Source of the DNA: Eubacterium sp.
GTDB lineage: Bacteria > Bacillota > Clostridia > Oscillospirales > Acutalibacteraceae
Length of the DNA: 9,899 nt
Reading direction: 5' to 3'
Assembly: GCA_029054965.1 (NCBI GenBank)
Contig: JAIDEF010000387.1
Span: 1-9,899 of the forward strand
The notes under the pieces are model-generated. The model saw only the letters and a program-made list of their open reading frames with translations, ran no database searches and was not told where the DNA came from. The translations under genes were made by a program, and so were the position numbers. This document shows, piece by piece, positions 5,882-9,899 of this stretch; within the stretch, counting starts at the first letter, position 1; each line of letters begins with the position of its first letter.

Positions 5882-7342
5882 ATGTCTATGATTAAGGTTG
5901 AGGGCTTGACCTTTGCATATCCTCGCAGCTATGACAATATATTTGAGAATGTCACCTTTCAGATTGATACAGGCTGGAAGTTAGGCTTTGTGGGAAGAAA
6001 CGGCAGAGGAAAAACCACTTTTTTAAATTTGCTTTTGGATAAGTATGAGTACAGCGGAAGAATAATCAGCTCTGTGGAGTTTGATTATTTTCCATATCCT
6101 GTTAAGGAAAAAAGTAAATTAACAATGGATATACTCAGTGAGGTTTGTCCGCTTGCCGAAGAGTGGGAAATCTATCGTGAGCTATCGTATCTTGAGGTCG
6201 ACAGTGATGTTATGTTTCGGGTGTTCGATACACTGTCAAATGGAGAGCAGACGAAGGTGCTGCTTGCAGCATTGTTTTTGAACGAGGGGCATTTTTTACT
6301 GATTGATGAGCCGACCAATCATCTTGATATTAAGGCGAGAGAAATGGTTGCAAAATATCTGAACAGAAAAAAGGGCTTTATACTTGTATCACACGATCGA
6401 AGCTTTCTTGATAGCTGTGTTGATCATATTCTTTCAATTAATAAGAATAATATTGAGGTACAGAGCGGTAATTATTCATCATTTTCACAAAATTTTGAAC
6501 GCATGCAGGCGAGCGAGACTGCACAGAATGAACGGCTGAAAAAGGATATAAAGCGTTTAAAAACAGCCGCACTACGAACAGGTGAGTGGTCAGGTCTTGT
6601 GGAAAAATCAAAGACAGGTGCTTACGATAAGGGTTTTGTGGGGCATAAGGCTGCTAAAATGATGAAACGCTCAAAAGCTATTGAGGACAGGCAGAAGAGA
6701 GCGGTTGAGCAGAAATCAGCACTCCTCAAGAATACCGAAAGAGCAGATGATTTAAAAATAATACCGCTGTCTTATCACAGTGACAGGCTTTTGAGTTTAA
6801 ATAATGCTGCGGTAAGCTATGGCGATAAAACAGTCTGTAATACTGTTACATTTGAGGTTAATCAGGGTGATCGTATTGCTCTTAACGGCAGAAACGGAAG
6901 CGGAAAAAGCAGCATTTTAAAATTAATTATGGGGGAACAGATAGACCACACAGGCACAGTGTCAATCGGTTCAGGTCTTGTTATTTCATATGTTCCTCAG
7001 GATGCATCTTATCTTAAGGGAACTTTGGCAGAATTTGCGTATAACAGTAATATCGAAGAGAGTCTGTTCAAGGCGGTTTTATATCAGCTTGGTGTTGAGC
7101 AAATTCAGCTTGAAAAGGATATTTCGGATTTTTCAGACGGGCAGAAGAAAAAGGTGCTGCTTGCAAAAAGTCTTTGTGAAAAGGCACATCTGTATATATG
7201 GGATGAGCCGCTTAATTTTATTGATATTTATACACGTGTGCAGCTTGAAAATCTGATTTGTACTTTTTCACCAACAATGATTTTTGTTGAGCATGATAAA
7301 ATGTTCAGAAATAAAGCTGCAACAAAAATTATTGAAATATAA
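5882..7342 (+). CDS. Lsa-family ABC-F ribosomal protection protein
   Basis: ABC-F proteins are soluble twin-ATPases that bind the ribosomal E site and dislodge drugs. Lsa-type members protect against lincosamides, streptogramin A and pleuromutilins. The 486-residue length and the N-terminus (FAYPRSYDNIFENVTFQI) closely resemble Lsa proteins. First ATPase: Walker A GRNGRGKT (38-45), signature LSNGEQ (118-123), Walker B with catalytic E143 in DEPTNHLD, switch histidine in SHDRSF. The linker (about 200-300) carries the helical arm that reaches the drug site, including TGEWSGLVEKSKTGA and GHKAAKMMKRSK. Second ATPase: GRNGSGKS (336-343), signature FSDGQKKK (417-424), DEPLNFID with E442, and VEHDKMF. 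No membrane segments are seen. The ATG at 5882 is chosen because AGGAGG (5868-5873) lies eight bases upstream and Lsa proteins start here; the longer frame back to 5819 would start inside the terminator. Resistance spectrum is inferred. Confidence 0.93.
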   Translation: MSMIKVEGLTFAYPRSYDNIFENVTFQIDTGWKLGFVGRNGRGKTTFLNLLLDKYEYSGRIISSVEFDYFPYPVKEKSKLTMDILSEVCPLAEEWEIYRELSYLEVDSDVMFRVFDTLSNGEQTKVLLAALFLNEGHFLLIDEPTNHLDIKAREMVAKYLNRKKGFILVSHDRSFLDSCVDHILSINKNNIEVQSGNYSSFSQNFERMQASETAQNERLKKDIKRLKTAALRTGEWSGLVEKSKTGAYDKGFVGHKAAKMMKRSKAIEDRQKRAVEQKSALLKNTERADDLKIIPLSYHSDRLLSLNNAAVSYGDKTVCNTVTFEVNQGDRIALNGRNGSGKSSILKLIMGEQIDHTGTVSIGSGLVISYVPQDASYLKGTLAEFAYNSNIEESLFKAVLYQLGVEQIQLEKDISDFSDGQKKKVLLAKSLCEKAHLYIWDEPLNFIDIYTRVQLENLICTFSPTMIFVEHDKMFRNKAATKIIEI

Positions 7343-7348
7343 TTTATA

Positions 7349-7377
7349 TTGCAAGGCTTAGTAATTTCTGTTATAAT
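7349..7377 (+). promoter_or_regulatory. Extended -10 promoter of the flavin redox operon, next to the apbE start
   Basis: TTGCAA (7349-7354) and a perfect TATAAT (7372-7377) are 17 bases apart, with an extended -10 TG at 7369-7370. The predicted transcription start (about 7383-7385) is only 2-4 bases before the apbE ATG at 7387, so the message would be leaderless or nearly so. Confidence 0.65.
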
Positions 7378-7386
7378 TTATATATT

Positions 7387-8436
7387 ATGAAAAAAATATT
7401 ATCAGTTCTGTTAACTTTGCTGTTGGTTTTTAGTTTAGCAAGCTGCAGCGGCGTTAATAAAAAGGAAAAATATACGTCAAGCTTTCTTGATTTGTTTGAC
7501 ACTGCGTCAACGGTTATTGCTTATGACGATAGTCAGGAGGCTTTTGATGAGCATATGGAGCAGTTTCACAGCAGGCTTGAGGAATATGATAAGCTTTATG
7601 ATATTTATAATTCCTATGAGGGCGTGGCCAACCTTTATACACTCAATCAGCAGGCAAAGGACGGTCCTGTTAAGGTTGATGAAAGAATTATTGATTTGCT
7701 TGAATACTGCAAATATGTTAATGATTTAAGCGAGGGTAAAACAAATGCCTGCTTCGGCTCAGTGCTGAGGCTATGGCATTACAGCCGTGAAAATGCAGGC
7801 AATAATCCAGATAAGGCAGCATTGCCTGATATGACAGAGCTTAAAATGGCAGCAGAGCATACCTTGTTTGACAGCCTTGTTATTGATAAGGAAAACAGCA
7901 CCGTGTATTTCAGTGATCCTGATTTAAAGCTTGATGTGGGTGCAATTGCCAAGGGCTATGCGGTGCGAGAGGTTACAAGCTGGGCTAAGGAAAATCTCTG
8001 GACTGCAGCAGCAATAAGCATAGGCGGTAATGTTTCAACCTTCGGCTTTAAGAATGATGACGGCAGAACTTTATGGAATATTGGTATTGAAAATCCTGAT
8101 ACCACATCAAACGACTATCTTTTGAATGTAAAAATTACGGATTTGTCTGTTGTAACCAGCGGTGACTACCAGCGTTATTTTGTTGTTGACGGCAAAAAAT
8201 ACTGCCATATCATTAATCCTGAAACACTGATGCCTGCTGAATATGTGGCGAGTGTTTCGGTTATCTGTAATGATTCGGCACTTGGCGATGCACTTTCAAC
8301 AACATTGTTTAATATGCCCGTTGATGATGGTATGGAACTTGTGGAAAGTCTTGACGGCGTAGAGGCTGTCTGGGTTGATAAGGAATATAATAAATCCTTC
8401 AGCTCAGGCTTTGAGGAATATATATTTAATGACTAA
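7387..8436 (+). CDS. apbE: FAD:protein FMN transferase lipoprotein (ApbE/FmnB-like)
   Basis: ApbE uses FAD to attach FMN covalently to a threonine (or serine) of extracytoplasmic flavoproteins, releasing AMP, with Mg2+. The 349-residue protein begins with a lipoprotein signal peptide and lipobox LASC (17-20, lipidated C20), so it is anchored outside the membrane. Family motifs are DVGAIAKGYAV from 183, SIGGNVSTFG around 211-220, VVTSGDYQRYF around 255-265 with the flavin/metal-site T257-S258-G259-D260, and HIINPETLMP from 274. The length is standard. The start is fixed by the signal peptide although no Shine-Dalgarno sequence precedes it. Its likely substrate is encoded immediately downstream. 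Its own promoter separates it from the ABC-F gene. Confidence 0.95.
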   Translation: MKKILSVLLTLLLVFSLASCSGVNKKEKYTSSFLDLFDTASTVIAYDDSQEAFDEHMEQFHSRLEEYDKLYDIYNSYEGVANLYTLNQQAKDGPVKVDERIIDLLEYCKYVNDLSEGKTNACFGSVLRLWHYSRENAGNNPDKAALPDMTELKMAAEHTLFDSLVIDKENSTVYFSDPDLKLDVGAIAKGYAVREVTSWAKENLWTAAAISIGGNVSTFGFKNDDGRTLWNIGIENPDTTSNDYLLNVKITDLSVVTSGDYQRYFVVDGKKYCHIINPETLMPAEYVASVSVICNDSALGDALSTTLFNMPVDDGMELVESLDGVEAVWVDKEYNKSFSSGFEEYIFND

Positions 8437-8454
8437 ATTTTAAGGAGAAGCACT

Positions 8455-9042
8455 ATGAACAGTAAGGCACATTTTAATCCAAAATCAATGAAATGGTTAA
8501 TTTCACTTGCGGTGATGATTGTTTTGTCTGCAGGGGTTATTTTCGGCTCAAAGGCAATTGATGAGCTGGCAAATAAAAAATATAACGAGCACCACGAGCC
8601 CGGCTTTACCATTGTATCAACTGAAGCTATTGATATTGCAGGCTACGATACTGCAAGCTTTAATGTAAGTGCGGTTGAAAAGGCTCTTGATGCAAGCGGA
8701 AATGTTGTGGCTTATATTGTAACAGGCGAAACTGTCGGCTATAATCAGGAGGAGCCTATTGAAATGGCTACTACTGTTTCAGCAGACGGCACTCTCGTGT
8801 GCGGTGTTGAAATTATTCATCAGAATGAAACCGAGTATCTTGGCGTACAGATTCAGGGTGAGAATTTCAAAAATCAGTTCAAGGGCAGACTTCTTCCCGT
8901 TGTTTCATCTGCTGACACAGCAAAGGGTTCAACCATTGATGTTATTGCAAGGTCAACAATATCCTCAGAGGCTGTAATTGACGGTGTTAACAATGCGGTT
9001 GATTTTCTCGGCGGAGCTAATCTGATTGAGGCAGCGGAGTAA
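8455..9042 (+). CDS. Membrane-anchored FMN-binding domain protein (RnfG/PplA-type)
   Basis: This 195-residue protein has one N-terminal membrane helix (about 13-33) and an outward-facing FMN-binding domain (about 60-190), as in RnfG, NqrC or PplA domains that receive covalent FMN from ApbE. The flavinylation site normally reads D-x-x-[S/T]-G-A-T. Here it is DVIARST-ISSEAV at 162-173. The acceptor threonine (T168) and the following S-S-x-A-V are kept, but GA is replaced by RS. The core pattern VVAYIVTGETVGYNQEEPIEMATTV fits the family. AAGGAG (8442-8447) lies seven bases before the ATG. The gene follows apbE by 18 bases and overlaps the next gene by one base (TAATG), so the operon is clear. 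It probably relays electrons outside the membrane; the partner complex is not in view. Confidence 0.88.
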   Translation: MNSKAHFNPKSMKWLISLAVMIVLSAGVIFGSKAIDELANKKYNEHHEPGFTIVSTEAIDIAGYDTASFNVSAVEKALDASGNVVAYIVTGETVGYNQEEPIEMATTVSADGTLVCGVEIIHQNETEYLGVQIQGENFKNQFKGRLLPVVSSADTAKGSTIDVIARSTISSEAVIDGVNNAVDFLGGANLIEAAE

Positions 9043-9410
9043 TGAAAAAGGCGGATTTTATCCTGATTGGTTCGGTTGCAGTGATTGCAGCAGTACTGTT
9101 TTTGTGTCTGTATGTTTTTAACAGCGGCAGCGGTGATTTTGTGCAGATAGAGGTTGATGGTGCTGTAACAGATACTATTTCACTTAGTCAAGATACAGTT
9201 CGTGAAATCAAAACTGATAACGGAACAAATACCTTAGTGATTTCTGATGGCAGTGCCGTTATGACTCAGGCTGATTGCCCTGACGGTATTTGTTCAAATC
9301 ACAAGCCGATTAATAAAACGGGTGAATCCATTATCTGTCTGCCGCATAAGGTAGTGGTTACTGTTATCAGTGATAAATCAAATGACAATGAAATAGATGC
9401 GGTTGCTTAA
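9042..9410 (+). CDS. NusG domain II-containing membrane protein (EetA-like)
   Basis: This 122-residue protein has one N-terminal membrane helix (about 6-27) and a small outer beta domain of the NusG_II family. The family signature is present: DCPDGICSNHKPI with C79 and C84, and SIICLPHKVVV with C99. Despite the name it has no transcription role. Such proteins are encoded beside flavinylated FMN-binding proteins and Gx transporters, and in Listeria-type extracellular electron transfer loci the equivalent is EetA. The start shares one base with the preceding stop (TAATG). GAGG (9028-9031) lies ten bases upstream, and coupling is likely. The conserved cysteines suggest a redox or cofactor role, which is inference. 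Confidence 0.88.
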   Translation: MKKADFILIGSVAVIAAVLFLCLYVFNSGSGDFVQIEVDGAVTDTISLSQDTVREIKTDNGTNTLVISDGSAVMTQADCPDGICSNHKPINKTGESIICLPHKVVVTVISDKSNDNEIDAVA

Positions 9411-9412
9411 AT

Positions 9413-9899
9413 ATGAAAAAAAACAAAGTTAAAAATATTGCTCTTTTCGGTATGATGGTTGCACTCGCTTTCACGTTCAGCTATTTAGAGAGTTTAATAC
9501 CTTTTAATATTGGGATACCCGGGGTTAAACTGGGTCTTGCGAATCTCGTTGTGGTTGTGGCACTTTATACAATGAAGCCGAGTGAGGCTTTTGCTATAGC
9601 TGTGCTGAGAGTTCTGCTGGCAGGAATGACCTTCGGCAACCTTTACAGCCTTGCATACAGTCTTTGCGGAGGAGTTCTCAGCTTTGCGGTAATGTGTCTT
9701 GCTAAAAAGACAAAGCTTTCAATAATCGGCGTCAGTATGCTTGGAGGAATAAGTCATAATATCGGTCAGATAATTGTTGCGGCAATTGTTATGGAAACGA
9801 TAAGGATTGCATATTACCTGCCTGTTCTTCTTGTTGCAGGTCTTATTACAGGTCTTCTTATGGGTGTTGTTTCAAGGCTGATTGTTGACAGAGTTAAAA
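9413..9899 (+). CDS. Gx transporter family membrane protein (EetB-like), cut by the window end
   Basis: The first 162 codons are present with no stop before the window ends; family members are about 165-180 residues, so only a few are likely missing. The product is a hydrophobic protein with about five membrane helices and the family motifs SLIPFNIGIPGVKLGLANLV (27-46) and GGISHNIGQ. The family is often mislabelled heptaprenyl diphosphate synthase component I because the gene often precedes a polyprenyl synthase gene. In extracellular electron transfer loci the equivalent is EetB. It starts two bases after the previous stop and lacks a clear Shine-Dalgarno sequence, so it probably depends on translational coupling. 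The next gene outside the window may be a polyprenyl diphosphate synthase. Confidence 0.85.
   Translation, partial: MKKNKVKNIALFGMMVALAFTFSYLESLIPFNIGIPGVKLGLANLVVVVALYTMKPSEAFAIAVLRVLLAGMTFGNLYSLAYSLCGGVLSFAVMCLAKKTKLSIIGVSMLGGISHNIGQIIVAAIVMETIRIAYYLPVLLVAGLITGLLMGVVSRLIVDRVK

Noticed and set aside
1..9899. tRNA, rRNA, CRISPR array, second mobile element or classical riboswitch
   Set aside because: No cloverleaf, repeat-spacer series, transposase or recognisable riboswitch core was seen on reading both strands.

Overview
The window looks like chromosomal DNA of a spore-forming, low-GC Gram-positive anaerobe. The best guess is a gut Clostridia member, for example Oscillospirales or Lachnospiraceae; the species cannot be told from sequence alone. 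Evidence is the sporulation phosphatase gene spoIIE, a Clostridia-type FeoB remnant, AGGAGG-type ribosome binding sites, sigma-A-type promoters and a typical Firmicutes large serine recombinase. All supported genes lie on the + strand.

Bases 1-1795 are the right-hand end of an integrated mobile element, with its own promoter and a 534-residue large serine recombinase. The element ends inside feoB: from about 1796 the sequence is the last third of the ferrous iron transporter, with no start signal of its own. The missing feoB 5' part should lie at the far end of the element, outside the window. Two perfect inverted repeats lie at the element end, next to the junction.

Bases 2504-5632 form a sporulation unit. 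A promoter with an unusual 21-base spacer drives spoIIE (membrane PP2C phosphatase). A translationally coupled gene follows, whose product looks like a GlmS isomerase (double SIS) domain that has lost its sugar-phosphate and catalytic motifs. This pairing is the least familiar thing in the window.

Bases 5629-7342 are a self-contained antibiotic-response unit. A strong promoter is followed by a 7-codon leader peptide with a strong Shine-Dalgarno sequence, alternative RNA pairings and a perfect 11-bp intrinsic terminator. Then comes an Lsa-family ABC-F ribosomal protection gene. The layout is that of ribosome-stalling transcription attenuation.

Bases 7349-9899 are a flavin-based extracytoplasmic redox operon: apbE (FMN transferase lipoprotein), a membrane-anchored FMN-binding protein, a NusG domain II (EetA-like) protein and a partial Gx transporter (EetB-like) gene. 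ApbE would load FMN onto the FMN-binding protein, and the two membrane proteins would pass electrons from the membrane. The apbE promoter sits so close to its ATG that the mRNA may be leaderless.
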